The position numbers were made by a program, and so were the translations under genes. From SKLM01 sp964450435 (GTDB taxonomy: Bacteria; Chloroflexota; Anaerolineae; B4-G1): DNA of 31,439 bases. Under the pieces are notes generated by a model that saw only the letters and a list, made by a program, of their open reading frames with translations, did not search any database and was not told the DNA's origin. The stretch is from positions 1 through 31,439 of the forward strand of contig CAYVCX010000033.1 of NCBI GenBank assembly GCA_964450435.1. Reading direction: 5' to 3'. Of the stretch, positions 1 through 8,579 are shown piece by piece. Position 1 is the stretch's first letter, and each line of letters opens with the position of its first letter.

Positions 1-49
1 CATGGGTCTAACATACAAGGGACGGGGTTTCCGCCGCCAAAGGGATTTC

Positions 50-952
50 ATGAACTCGCTATGTGACCACGCCCCTCTGAACATCTTCCCGCTAGAGCAG
101 CTTGTCGCACTGCGGAATGTTCTGCGCCGCCGTGCCTATCGACGAATGACCCAGGCTTTCAAGTCGGCTGTGGATATCGTCTTCGAAGACGACTCCCGGC
201 TGGTCTTCTTCAGCGATCTTCATCGTGGTGATAGCTCTCGCTCCGACGCCTTCGCTCAGAATGAGGACATGTTTGTCCAGGCGCTAGGCCACTATCACCG
301 TGAAGGCTTCAGTTACATCGAGGTCGGTGACGGCGATGAGCTGTGGCAGAACCGACATCTCAGCGCCGTGAAGCATGCCCATGGGCGGACATTCAATCTG
401 CTCCATTCGTTTGCGAGAGAGAATCGTCTCCATCTGATCTTCGGCAACCACGACATCCGGGGTTTCCAGCCCCGTCCGATGAAGAAGGACGGATTGACCG
501 CTCAGGAAGGCCTAGTCCTGCGGCACGCCCGGACCGATCAACGCATATTCGTGGTGCATGGACACCAGGTTGACTTCAAGAGTGATGCTCTTTACCGCGT
601 CTCCCGCTTCGTGACATGTCACGCCTGGCGCCACGTCCAGAACCTGGGATTCGGCGACGTGGCATCGTCTATAGTGGAGTCGCGCAACCGGAGCGCCATC
701 CGCCAGCGCATCTCCGAGTGGGTCGAGGCACACAAGCAGATGGTGATCTGCGGTCACACGCACACGCCGAAGTTTGCCAAACCCGGGGGCCTTCCATACT
801 TCAACACCGGCAGTGGCGTCTTCGACGGGTATATCACGGGGCTGGAGATACAGAATGGGCAGATAGCTCTGGTCAAGTGGCTACAGTCAGCGTGGGGTCA
901 GGCTCAACGACAGGTCCTGGCGCGGCCGCGGATGCTGAGTGCGGCGGCGTAG
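50..952 (+). CDS. Calcineurin-like metallophosphoesterase (UDP-2,3-diacylglucosamine hydrolase-like)
   Basis: The protein carries the ordered metal-binding motifs of the calcineurin-like phosphoesterase fold: SDLHRG, GDGDELW, GNHD, VHGHQVDF and CGHTH. The GDxxELW form and the histidine-rich C-terminal motifs recall LpxH-type UDP-2,3-diacylglucosamine pyrophosphatases and their relatives in bacteria without lipopolysaccharide, so the substrate cannot be fixed from sequence. I prefer the ATG at 50 because AAAGGG lies five bases upstream, giving about 300 residues. An in-frame ATG at 2 would add 16 residues, and the true start could even lie before the window. There is no signal peptide, so it is probably cytoplasmic. 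It converges with the dehydratase gene across 146 bp in which I see nothing. The family is confident; the substrate is not. Confidence 0.8.
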   Translation: MNSLCDHAPLNIFPLEQLVALRNVLRRRAYRRMTQAFKSAVDIVFEDDSRLVFFSDLHRGDSSRSDAFAQNEDMFVQALGHYHREGFSYIEVGDGDELWQNRHLSAVKHAHGRTFNLLHSFARENRLHLIFGNHDIRGFQPRPMKKDGLTAQEGLVLRHARTDQRIFVVHGHQVDFKSDALYRVSRFVTCHAWRHVQNLGFGDVASSIVESRNRSAIRQRISEWVEAHKQMVICGHTHTPKFAKPGGLPYFNTGSGVFDGYITGLEIQNGQIALVKWLQSAWGQAQRQVLARPRMLSAAA

Positions 953-1098
953 ACCAGTTCATCGGCGGGTCTGTTCGCGCACCTTCAACGAAGCTTGAGC
1001 ACTTGTACGCACCGGGTCGCAGAGGCTGCCAAGTGAGGGCGTGGGGCTGAGGTCGGGTTGGTTCAGAACATCTCGCCATCTTCTCTCCATCGCTCCCC

Positions 1099-2097
1099 CT
1101 ACTGTTGACCAGGACAGGGATTGATGGAATCCCGTGTGATCTCCAGAAGCAGCGGAATGTCGACATTCCCCCCACTGATCACGACCGCCATATTCTTCCC
1201 AGCTCCCTTTACCCTGCCCTGCAGCACGGCGGCCAGGGCTACGGCGCCACCGCCCTCCACCACGAGGTGATGATTCACCAGAGCGAAGGCCATTGCCCGG
1301 GCGATCTCCTCCTCCGTGACAAGTATGACCTCGTCCACAAGCTCGCGTACCATCTCGAACGTGTACCGATTGTCGAGACCGATACCGCCAGCCAGGGCGT
1401 CGGCCAACGTCTCTTCCTCTTCCATCTCAACAGGGCGGCCGGCCTTCAGGCTGTGGAACATCACGGAGGCACGCTCCATTGAGACGCCGATGACGTGAAT
1501 CGCGGGGTCAGCCGATTTCACGGCCAGCGCGATGCCGGACAGTAGCCCTCCCCCCGAAAGGGGGGCGACAACTATGTCCATCTGCGGCAAGTCCTCCAGG
1601 AGCTCCAAGCCGATCGTACCCTGCCCAGCAATGACGTCAGGATCATCGAATGGAGGGATGAGGGTCAGGCCTCGCTCCTCCTGCAACGCCGCCGCGTGCC
1701 GCTCAGCCTCATCGTAGCTATCTCCCTCAACCAGTACCTCGGCTCCCAGCTGACGAATGCCGTCCACTTTGTTGGCCGGCACCCGACTGGACATGCAAAC
1801 GATGGCCTGCATCCCGAGTTGTCGAGCCACATAGGCGACGGCCCGGCCATGGTTGCCGCTGGAGACGGTGATGACCCCGCGCTCGCGTTGCTCTGGAGAG
1901 AGGCTCTGGAGTTTGTTGGCCGCCCCCCGGATCTTGAAGGCGCCCGTCCGCTGCAGGTTCTCCAGCTTCAGATACACGGGGCCTCCGGCCTGTTCCGCGA
2001 GCGCTCGAGATTCGACCAGAGAGGTCCTGACGGCGATCCCGGCGATTCTCCGTCTGGCCATGTACACGTCACGAAGGGTCACGGGTGGATCGGGCAC
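1099..2097 (-). CDS. PLP-dependent threonine dehydratase family enzyme (EutB-like)
   Basis: This is a fold-type II PLP enzyme of 332 residues. GAFKIRG holds the Schiff-base lysine (about K55), SSGNHG (about 79-84) binds phosphate and substrate, and SGGGLLSG is the glycine loop that holds the cofactor phosphate. It lacks the C-terminal ACT-like regulatory domain of biosynthetic IlvA, so it is a catabolic-type dehydratase that eliminates water from a beta-hydroxy amino acid. The stretch around GGIGLDNRYTF resembles, from memory, the hydroxyectoine-utilisation dehydratase EutB more than TdcB. No other ectoine gene is nearby, so that specificity is only a suggestion. The start is GTG at 2097 with a GGGGGGA Shine-Dalgarno a few bases upstream. 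It lies 40 bp downstream of the aminotransferase, probably in one operon with it and the exporter. Confidence 0.85.
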   Translation of the reverse strand: MPDPPVTLRDVYMARRRIAGIAVRTSLVESRALAEQAGGPVYLKLENLQRTGAFKIRGAANKLQSLSPEQRERGVITVSSGNHGRAVAYVARQLGMQAIVCMSSRVPANKVDGIRQLGAEVLVEGDSYDEAERHAAALQEERGLTLIPPFDDPDVIAGQGTIGLELLEDLPQMDIVVAPLSGGGLLSGIALAVKSADPAIHVIGVSMERASVMFHSLKAGRPVEMEEEETLADALAGGIGLDNRYTFEMVRELVDEVILVTEEEIARAMAFALVNHHLVVEGGGAVALAAVLQGRVKGAGKNMAVVISGGNVDIPLLLEITRDSINPCPGQQ

Positions 2098-2137
2098 GAT
2101 TCCCCCCTGTCAGACGACGATGGTAGGGATTGGAGCG

Positions 2138-3265
2138 TCAAAGCCGCTGTAGCGGAACGATCAAGTCGTGGATCCGATCCAGCGCCGGGCGCAGGTAATG
2201 GGGAGGCAACCCGAAGCTGATGCGCAGATGGTGATCGACACCGAAGTGCTCGCCCGCGGCTACCAGCACGCTCTGCTCGCGGATCAAGCGCTCGACCAGG
2301 TCTGTTGAGCTGACATCGAGGTGATAGCGAGGGAAGGCGATGGCTGCGGCCCGGGGCGGGACCAGGGTGAAGGTCGTGTCGTGCCGCTCCAGCCATTCCT
2401 CGAAGATGGAGAAACCATCACGGATGTATTCGCGCACGCGTCGGATCAGACGGGGGCGGAGCTCGGGAGAAAGGGCAGCGGCGGCCAGCTTGTTCGACAG
2501 CATCGTGGCGCTAATGGTCGTGTACTCGTGACGTCTCCAGATCTCATTGCGCGTCCCTGCCGGTGCCACAACCCAGCCGATTCGCAGTCCCGGCAAGCCG
2601 TAGGCCTTGCTCAGGCTATTCATCGCCAGCACCCTGTCGTAGCGACCCCAGAAAGAGGGAGTCTGTTCGTCAGTCAGTCGCTCGGCACCACTGTAGACCT
2701 CATCGGCCAGGAGCCAAGCCCCAACCCGGTCAGCAGCCGCCACGATGCCAGCCATCTCCTCTTCCGTGAGAATCGCACCGGTCGGGTTGTTGGGATTGCA
2801 GACGGCGATGAGCTTCGTCCGCCGCGTCAGCACATCGTTCAGCTCGTCGAGATCCGGCGCCCAGCCTCGGTCCTCCCGCAAGCGGAAGGTCTTGACCCGG
2901 CAACCCCGGTTGTGTCCGATGCCCCAGATTTGCATGTAATTGGGCACCATCACGACCATCTCATCGCCCGGCTCCAGGACGGTGCTGACGGTGATGAAAT
3001 TTGCCTCGGCGCAGCCCACGGTGACGAGGACGTTTTCCGCTGCAGCATCTGAGTACAGAGCAGCAATACGCTCACGCAACTCGTGGGCGCCGTCGGCCTG
3101 AGGGTAGCTCAGTTCGGTAGCAAGAAGATCCTCGGTACTCAAGCCGTCATCCAGCAACTGGCGGACGGTCGCGGGATGCGCTCCGCTCTCGGAGAGATTG
3201 TACTCAACGACATTCTCCCATTCGGACATGAGGCGCTCAAGCTCAAAAGATCGAAAATCAGCCAT
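2138..3265 (-). CDS. Class I/II PLP-dependent aminotransferase
   Basis: This fold-type I aminotransferase has about 375 residues. Visible landmarks are CNPNNPTG (about 156-163), ADEVY with the pyridine-binding aspartate near D188, SLSKAYGLPGLRIGW with the PLP lysine near K220 and R228, and a C-terminal substrate-carboxylate region (LRISFG). The amino donor and acceptor cannot be read from the sequence. The start is ATG 3265, preceded by AAAGGAG at proper spacing; a longer frame reaching 3298 would nearly touch the upstream gene and is unlikely. It sits 33 bp after the EamA transporter and 40 bp before the EutB-like dehydratase, so all three are probably cotranscribed. The context suggests amino-acid catabolism or overflow. 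Confidence 0.88.
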   Translation of the reverse strand: MADFRSFELERLMSEWENVVEYNLSESGAHPATVRQLLDDGLSTEDLLATELSYPQADGAHELRERIAALYSDAAAENVLVTVGCAEANFITVSTVLEPGDEMVVMVPNYMQIWGIGHNRGCRVKTFRLREDRGWAPDLDELNDVLTRRTKLIAVCNPNNPTGAILTEEEMAGIVAAADRVGAWLLADEVYSGAERLTDEQTPSFWGRYDRVLAMNSLSKAYGLPGLRIGWVVAPAGTRNEIWRRHEYTTISATMLSNKLAAAALSPELRPRLIRRVREYIRDGFSIFEEWLERHDTTFTLVPPRAAAIAFPRYHLDVSSTDLVERLIREQSVLVAAGEHFGVDHHLRISFGLPPHYLRPALDRIHDLIVPLQRL

Positions 3266-3298
3266 GTTGGACTCCTTTCCTGCACTCTGAGGACGCAA

Positions 3299-4192
3299 TT
3301 AGATGATGAAGATAGTGGCCGCGCCTGCCAAGGCGACAACTGTCCCAGTGATTGTTCGGAGGGTGATGCTCTCGTTGAACAGCCAGTGGTCGAAGGGAAT
3401 CAAGATGATCGGGCTCAAGCTCATTAGCGTAGACGCGATGCCGACCGGGGCGGAGCGCACGGCGATCAGCGATAGCCAGACGCCAACAAACGGGCCGATG
3501 AAGGCGCCCGCGGCGATGTAGGAGCGAGCCCGTCTATCCTGCAGCGCCTGCCACGTCGGGCGGACCTGGCCCTGAATCACGACCAGAATCCACAGGGCTG
3601 CCGTGGCTACCATCATTCGAATCAAGGTGGCCGAGAGGGACGAGAAGGTGCCTACGAGACCACGCTTAGCGACCACCAGCCCCAGCGCCTGACCCGCGGC
3701 GCCACAGAGCCCCAGCAGGACCCCCACGACGCGATCTCGAGGATCACGGTCCACCAGTTCAGCGTCCGGTTGCCTCTCTGAGACGACCCAGGCGACACCG
3801 CCGACCGTGATCAAGATAGCGATAATCTCGACAGGGAGCAGTGTTTCGCCCAGGAGCAGCCAAGCCGCCAGGGTACTGATGACAGGAACCAGCGTCATCA
3901 GCATCATTGACCGCCGCGGGCCAATGCGCAGGAACGCCTGAAACAGAGATCCATCTCCGATGATGAGCCCCACAACTCCCGAGAGCCCCAACCAGCCCCA
4001 ACGGTGAAGCTCGGCGCTCATCGGGAACAACTCCCCGTGCAGGAACAAATGGGTCAGCGAGAGGAAGACAACAGCCAGGGCCAATCGAACACGGTTGACA
4101 ACACGAGAACCGACTCTGCGGCCCGCCAGAGTGAACTGAATCGAGTTCAGGGACCAGCAGAATGACGTGGCGACAGCGGCGATCTCTCCCAT
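3299..4192 (-). CDS. EamA/DMT-family transporter
   Basis: The product is a 297-residue membrane protein with about ten hydrophobic segments in two homologous halves, the usual layout of the drug/metabolite (EamA) exporter family. The first helix begins GEIAAVATSFCWSLNSI and the second half repeats the pattern after a short charged linker (ERQPDAELVDRDPRDR, about residues 140-156). Members export amino acids or related metabolites, but this substrate is unknown. It is the first gene of the set that continues with an aminotransferase and a dehydratase, which fits an amino-acid or amino-acid-derivative exporter. A CATAAT sequence at 4204-4209 (minus) lies too close to the ATG to be called a promoter with confidence. 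Confidence 0.85.
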   Translation of the reverse strand: MGEIAAVATSFCWSLNSIQFTLAGRRVGSRVVNRVRLALAVVFLSLTHLFLHGELFPMSAELHRWGWLGLSGVVGLIIGDGSLFQAFLRIGPRRSMMLMTLVPVISTLAAWLLLGETLLPVEIIAILITVGGVAWVVSERQPDAELVDRDPRDRVVGVLLGLCGAAGQALGLVVAKRGLVGTFSSLSATLIRMMVATAALWILVVIQGQVRPTWQALQDRRARSYIAAGAFIGPFVGVWLSLIAVRSAPVGIASTLMSLSPIILIPFDHWLFNESITLRTITGTVVALAGAATIFII

Positions 4193-4265
4193 AAGCTTAC
4201 TCTATTATGCGTTGTTCGTATGGTTCGCAGACCATGGCCGTCGTTTAGAGGGCAGGGTGAACACG

Positions 4266-4949
4266 CTAGAAACCCCTTTGCTGCCCGTCCCAAGGGGAGT
4301 CAACGCCCATGTTAAACTCTTCAACGCTGGGCCCGCCCAAGCTCTGCAGACGCCACGTGCCGTACAGGTAACTGAGCACCAGCAGCACGATTGTCGCCGG
4401 CCAGCCCAGCATGAGATTGAGCAGCCCCAGGATGCCGGCCCCCGCCTCTTGAAAGAGGAACCACTGAAGCGCCAGGCGCAGAGCGAAGTAGGCGGCCCAG
4501 AATAGCGTCACTTCGGTGTAGGCCGGGCGCACCCTGCAGTGCCAGTACCATTCGAGCGGCCAGCGTCGTACGAGGTAGCTAGTCCAGGCCACGAGGGGCC
4601 GTCTCACGATGACGCTCGCCACACAGCCCAGGACGATCAAGCCACTCGTGGCCAGAGCCGGTACGAAAAACCCCTCGGGCCGGTCGAACAGTCGGGTCGC
4701 CAGGATGGCCACGGCGGTTGTGCCAAGGCCACCGAGAGCGTAGCCGAGGGAGCGACCCGCAGCGAGGCGGATCCCTGTCAGTGTCGCAGCCAGTCCGAGA
4801 GACCCCCAGGCTGCTGCCTGCAAGCCAACGAACGCGTTCAGAACCAGGAACACGAGCGGGGCCAAGACAGCGTCGACGAGATTGCTGCGTTGAACGACGA
4901 GGACGCGGAATTCGCCGGTCAGCTCACTGAGCTTATTTCGCTTTGCCAT
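4266..4949 (-). CDS. DUF3159-type integral membrane protein, function unknown
   Basis: This 227-residue protein has about six hydrophobic segments. The motifs PEGFFVPAL (after the second or third segment) and RRPLVAW (about 116-122) are, from memory, typical of DUF3159 proteins seen in Actinobacteria and Chloroflexota. No catalytic residues are evident and no function is known to me. The start is ATG 4949 with GAGG seven bases upstream. It has its own promoter candidate (TTGCCG, 16 bp, TATACT) immediately upstream, and it ends 73 bp before the EamA gene on the same strand, so read-through is possible. Confidence 0.65.
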   Translation of the reverse strand: MAKRNKLSELTGEFRVLVVQRSNLVDAVLAPLVFLVLNAFVGLQAAAWGSLGLAATLTGIRLAAGRSLGYALGGLGTTAVAILATRLFDRPEGFFVPALATSGLIVLGCVASVIVRRPLVAWTSYLVRRWPLEWYWHCRVRPAYTEVTLFWAAYFALRLALQWFLFQEAGAGILGLLNLMLGWPATIVLLVLSYLYGTWRLQSLGGPSVEEFNMGVDSPWDGQQRGF

Positions 4950-4993
4950 CCTTCATCCTCAGTCCCCGCCTCTACCGACCCACACGAAGAAAG

Positions 4994-5021
4994 AGTATAG
5001 CACGCTCCCCATCCCCGGCAA
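4994..5021 (-). promoter_or_regulatory. Sigma70-type promoter for the DUF3159-type gene
   Basis: On the minus strand TTGCCG (5021-5016) is followed after 16 bp by TATACT (4999-4994). The start codon lies about 45 bp further on. Pattern match only. Confidence 0.55.
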
Positions 5022-5239
5022 CCGATTGCTCTCGGACTCGGGCGGTAGCGGAGCGTCACGTCAGCCAGCAAGCCGAGACGACGGGCCCGGACGGGGAGCC
5101 CTTCTACAACGCGTCGTGCGTGAACGAACGGATGTGGAAATCAGAACTACCCTCCAAAATGTGCCGGTCGATCGTCGGTGGTCCTCCCATCAAGCGGCAA
5201 ACTCACACGTAGCTGCTCCGCAATGATGCAGCGGCCGCA
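5022..5239. other. Intergenic stretch between divergent promoters
   Basis: The gap between the DUF3159-type gene and the FKBP gene is 477 bp. Apart from the two promoters and the FKBP leader hairpin I see no gene here. A short plus-strand open frame (to about 5212) has no convincing Shine-Dalgarno or recognisable domain, and I found no RNA gene. Confidence 0.5.
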
Positions 5240-5268
5240 TTGACAACTCGATCGCTCCGACGTATAGT
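5240..5268 (+). promoter_or_regulatory. Near-consensus sigma70 promoter for the FKBP gene
   Basis: TTGACA (5240-5245), a perfect -35, is separated by 17 bp from TATAGT (5263-5268), five of six matches to the -10. Predicted initiation is near 5275, leaving a leader of about 150 nt before the preferred GTG start. It is one of the best promoter matches in the window. Confidence 0.75.
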
Positions 5269-5387
5269 GAGTATCGGTTCATCGCGTAAGCTTGGATAGG
5301 TCGCAGCGTACCGCTCGGACGAGACCGGTCTGGGCGGTTTGGTTTCTTGCTCGGGGCAGTCTTGGGATTCCGAGAACGTCCCGGGTC

Positions 5388-5406
5388 CTTCGAGTTGTCC
5401 TCGAAG
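5388..5406 (+). promoter_or_regulatory. Leader hairpin before the FKBP ribosome-binding site
   Basis: CTTCGAG (5388-5394) and CTCGAAG (5400-5406) form a seven-base-pair stem with a five-base loop. It ends eight bases before the AAAGGA at 5415. It may affect translation initiation; no known riboswitch class is recognised. Confidence 0.4.
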
Positions 5407-5426
5407 TTAGTGACAAAGGATTGCGA

Positions 5427-5942
5427 GTGGTAGAGAGAACATCAGAAGTATCCGACGGCATGGTTGTCAGCCTTGACTATACGCTTTATCTGGAGAACGA
5501 GGAGGTTGTGGACAGCTCTGAGGGACATCCGCCTCTGCAGTTCATCCAGGGTCAGCAGCAGATCATCCCCGGCCTGGAGCAGGCGCTCTACGGCATGGAG
5601 GTCGGTGAGGAAAAGGACGTCGTCGTGGAACCGGCTGCCGGATACGGCGTGCGGGACCCTGATGCGAACCAAGTAGTGCCGCGGGATGCGTTTGAGGAGG
5701 ACGCCGAACTCAAGCCTGGAATGCCGATTCGGGTTTCCGATAGCTCTGGCCGAGCAGCCACAGCCTTCGTGGCAGACGTTCTCCCCGACTCGGTGAAACT
5801 CGACTTCAATCATCCCCTGGCCGGGGAGACGCTATACTTCCATGTGGAGATCGCCGGCCTGCGGGAAGCGTCCAGCGCAGACTTGATGGGCGGGTGCGGA
5901 ACCTGCGGCAGTTGCTCCTCGTCCTCGGAAGGGTGCTGCTGA
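5427..5942 (+). CDS. FKBP-type peptidyl-prolyl cis-trans isomerase, SlyD-like
   Basis: The sequence MVVSLDYTLYLENEEVVDSS, then PLQFIQGQ, IIPGLEQALYGMEVGEEK and VEPAAGYG, matches SlyD-type FKBP isomerases, in which an insert-in-flap chaperone domain interrupts the FKBP fold. These enzymes catalyse proline isomerisation and assist folding in the cytoplasm. The C-terminus is cysteine-rich (GGCGTCGSC then GCC, five Cys in the last 17 residues), recalling the metal-binding tail of E. coli SlyD, so nickel or zinc binding is plausible. The start is GTG 5427, six bases after AAAGGA; ATG 5460 is the alternative. It is monocistronic, with a strong promoter, a 150-nt leader and a downstream hairpin terminator. 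Confidence 0.9.
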   Translation: MVERTSEVSDGMVVSLDYTLYLENEEVVDSSEGHPPLQFIQGQQQIIPGLEQALYGMEVGEEKDVVVEPAAGYGVRDPDANQVVPRDAFEEDAELKPGMPIRVSDSSGRAATAFVADVLPDSVKLDFNHPLAGETLYFHVEIAGLREASSADLMGGCGTCGSCSSSSEGCC

Positions 5943-5965
5943 GCGGCGCCACCACAATCGGGTTA

Positions 5966-5990
5966 GAGCCCGGACGTCGTGTCCGGGCTC
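5966..5990 (+). terminator. Hairpin terminator after the FKBP gene
   Basis: GAGCCCGGAC and GTCCGGGCTC form a perfect 10-bp stem with a five-base loop, 24 bases after the stop codon. A modestly T-rich stretch (CTGATTTCTT) follows, so it is a probable intrinsic terminator on the plus strand. Confidence 0.75.
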
Positions 5991-6108
5991 CTGATTTCTT
6001 CGCTATGAAGACGTCGTAGTGGGACGAGTACAGCCCGTGCTGTAACCAGGGGAACGCTCCGACGCGCTCTCCACTGCCCTCTTGGACGCTTGACTGCCCC
6101 TCCTCGAT

Positions 6109-8475
6109 TCAGTAGCCCTGATGCTCGGTGCGGGCGATGATCTCGTTCTGCAGGGCCTCGCTGAGGTCACAGAAGTAGTCGCTGTAACCCGCCACGCGGA
6201 CGATCAGATCGCGGTAGTCATCCGGATGCTGCTGGGCTGCTATGAGCGTGGCCCGGTCGACGATGTTGAACTGAATGTGATGCCCGTCCATCTTGAAGTA
6301 GGCGCGGATGAGTTGGACGAGTTTCTTCACGCCCTCCTCATCCCGGAGCAGGTGCGGAGTGAACTTCTGGTTGAGAAGCGTGCCACCGGTGCGCACGTGG
6401 TCCATCTTGGTGACGGACCTGAGCACCGCCGTCGGGCCATTCCGATCCGCTCCCTGAACCGGGGAGATTCCCTCGGAGAGGGGTCGTCCAGCCCGTCGCC
6501 CGTCGGGGGTGGCACCCAGCACCGACCCGAAATAGACGTGGACCGTCGTCGGCAACATGTTGACGCGATACGTACCACCTCGGGGAGTGGGACGTCCGTC
6601 GATGGCACCGAAGTAAGCATCGAAGACATCCACCATCACCGCGTCGGGGTAATCTTCGTCGTTCCCATACTTCGGTGTGCGGTTGAGAAGCAACTGACGC
6701 AAACGCTCCTGGCCTTGAAAATCCTGGCCGAGTGCCCCCAGCAGCTCTCTCATCTCCAGCGTCCTCTCGTCAAAGACATGATACTTGATGGCGGTGAGCG
6801 CGTCGGTCATCGTGCCCAGCCCAACACCCTGTATGTAGTTCGTGTTATAGCGCGCGCCTCCGTCGTGGTAGTCCTTGCCCGTAGCGACACAATCGTCCGT
6901 CAGCAGCGACAGAAAGGGGGCTGGCATATAGCGCGCATAGAGCCGCTCAATGACGTTGTTTCCGCGGATCTTGATATCGACGAAGTGCTGCAACTGCTTG
7001 CGGTAGGCTTCGAACAGCTCCTCAAACCTCTGGAAGTCAACGGGATCGCCGGTCGACGGACCGATCTGGTTACCTGTCTGCGGGTCCCGCCCGTTGTGGA
7101 GGGTGATCTCCAGCACCTTGGGCATGTTGAAGTATCCGGTCAGGATGTAACTCTCCTTGCCGAAAGCGCCAGCCTCCACGCAGCCGCTGGTGCCCCCGGC
7201 CCGTGCGTCTTCGAGCGACTTGCCCTGCCGCACTAGCTCCTGAACGACGAGGTCGTAGTTGAACAGATCGGGCTTACCCAACCCCTCCCGGATGACCCGC
7301 ATTGCATGCTCAAGGAACTGCTCCGGGTTCTTCTTGCTGACCTGGGCGGACGGGTTGGGCTGCACCTGGTGCATCGTCTTGATGACGTCGAGCATCAGGT
7401 GTGACAGTTCGTTGACGCCATCGGATCCATCCTTCTTCAGTCCGCCGAGGTTGATCTGAACGAAATCGGTGTAGGTGCTACTCTCCTCGGCCGTGACGCC
7501 CACCTTGGGGGGCGCCGGCTGATTGTCGAACTTGATCCACAGGCACTGGAGCAACTCTTCGGCTTCTGCCTCGGTGAGCGTCCCCTCCTCCAATCCGCGC
7601 TCATAGAAGGGATAGAGATGATGGTCCAGATGGCCAGGGCAGAATGCATCCCAAGGGTTGAGCTCGATGGTGACGCCGAGATGGACGAACCAATAGGATT
7701 GGAGAGCCTCCCAGAAGTCACGTGGGCGATGGGCGGGGACATAGGAGCAGATCTCGGCGATGCGCATCAACTCCTGCCGGCGCCTGGCGTCGGCCTCCCG
7801 TGCGGCCAATTCACGGGCCTTCTCCGCATGGCGCTCAGCGTAGCACACAAGCGCGTCGGCGCAGATGCGCATGGCCTTGAGTTCCTCCTGCTTGTCGTAG
7901 GCAGCGGGATCGCCAAGGTAGTCCAACTGACTCAGGCTTTCCTCGATTTCACCCCTGAGGTCAAGGAGCCCCTTACGGTAGATCTTGTCGTCAAGAACCG
8001 TGTGGCCTGGTGAACGCTGTTCCATGAACTCGGTGAAAATGCCCGCCTGATACGCGTCCTTCCACGCGTCGGTCATCTCCTGGAAGATCAAGGCCCGCAT
8101 CGATCTACCTTCCCAGTAGGGGATGATAGTCTCCTGGTAGGCCCTTCTGGCTCCATTGTCGACAGCGAACGCGATCTTCTGGCGCGAGTCAAGGATATCC
8201 AGGTCTTCCAGCGTATGGCAGCACAGCTCCGGGTAGGTCGGTGCAGCCTTGGGCAACGGTCCTTTTTCGCCGACAATCAGCTCATCTCTGCCAATATAGA
8301 TCGACTTGTGTTCCATCAGGTGTCGGAAGACCAGCGCCCGCCGCACGGGCACCGAGGCTGCGGCGCGACACTGCTGATGGAAATCGGTCAGCAACTGCGC
8401 CCGTTCTGCCGAGAGGGTGGGTGTGGCCATTCGGCTTTGCTGCCTCAAGCGAGCCACACGTTCAGTCATAGCCAT
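6109..8475 (-). CDS. hypD: Glycyl radical enzyme, probable trans-4-hydroxy-L-proline dehydratase
   Basis: This oxygen-sensitive glycyl radical enzyme of 788 residues has the pyruvate-formate-lyase fold. The thiyl cysteine and general-base glutamate are in GTSGCVE (C432, E434), and the radical glycine is in VRVAGYSDYF (G763). Residues I recall from the Clostridioides difficile HypD active site (H160, D278, S334, F340, C434, E436, Y450, T645, G765) all occur here at one constant offset (H158, D276, S332, F338, C432, E434, Y448, T643, G763). This supports dehydration of trans-4-hydroxy-L-proline to pyrroline-5-carboxylate rather than PFL, choline or glycerol chemistry. The start is ATG 8475, with GAAGGAG nine bases upstream; an upstream in-frame GTG at 8493 would place that Shine-Dalgarno inside the gene. 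It is the last gene of the cluster, after its activase. Confidence 0.9.
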   Translation of the reverse strand: MAMTERVARLRQQSRMATPTLSAERAQLLTDFHQQCRAAASVPVRRALVFRHLMEHKSIYIGRDELIVGEKGPLPKAAPTYPELCCHTLEDLDILDSRQKIAFAVDNGARRAYQETIIPYWEGRSMRALIFQEMTDAWKDAYQAGIFTEFMEQRSPGHTVLDDKIYRKGLLDLRGEIEESLSQLDYLGDPAAYDKQEELKAMRICADALVCYAERHAEKARELAAREADARRRQELMRIAEICSYVPAHRPRDFWEALQSYWFVHLGVTIELNPWDAFCPGHLDHHLYPFYERGLEEGTLTEAEAEELLQCLWIKFDNQPAPPKVGVTAEESSTYTDFVQINLGGLKKDGSDGVNELSHLMLDVIKTMHQVQPNPSAQVSKKNPEQFLEHAMRVIREGLGKPDLFNYDLVVQELVRQGKSLEDARAGGTSGCVEAGAFGKESYILTGYFNMPKVLEITLHNGRDPQTGNQIGPSTGDPVDFQRFEELFEAYRKQLQHFVDIKIRGNNVIERLYARYMPAPFLSLLTDDCVATGKDYHDGGARYNTNYIQGVGLGTMTDALTAIKYHVFDERTLEMRELLGALGQDFQGQERLRQLLLNRTPKYGNDEDYPDAVMVDVFDAYFGAIDGRPTPRGGTYRVNMLPTTVHVYFGSVLGATPDGRRAGRPLSEGISPVQGADRNGPTAVLRSVTKMDHVRTGGTLLNQKFTPHLLRDEEGVKKLVQLIRAYFKMDGHHIQFNIVDRATLIAAQQHPDDYRDLIVRVAGYSDYFCDLSEALQNEIIARTEHQGY

Positions 8476-8579
8476 AGGCCAATTCTCCTTCACGGGTGCC
8501 TGCGAACGCCCTGGACATCACGATTGCGCGGATGACCCACGAACAGCCACTGAGCAGTCCGGTGTTGGGCGTCTTGATA

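Noticed and set aside
4943..5212. An 89-codon plus-strand frame between the DUF3159-type and FKBP genes
   Set aside because: It overlaps the minus-strand promoter, has no domain and no good ribosome site.
6029..6044. Inverted repeat TACAGC/GCTGTA downstream of hypD
   Set aside because: Only six-base arms and no T-tract; too weak to call a terminator.
6121..7236. A 371-codon open frame opposite the glycyl radical enzyme
   Set aside because: Antisense shadow of hypD with no motif or ribosome-binding site.
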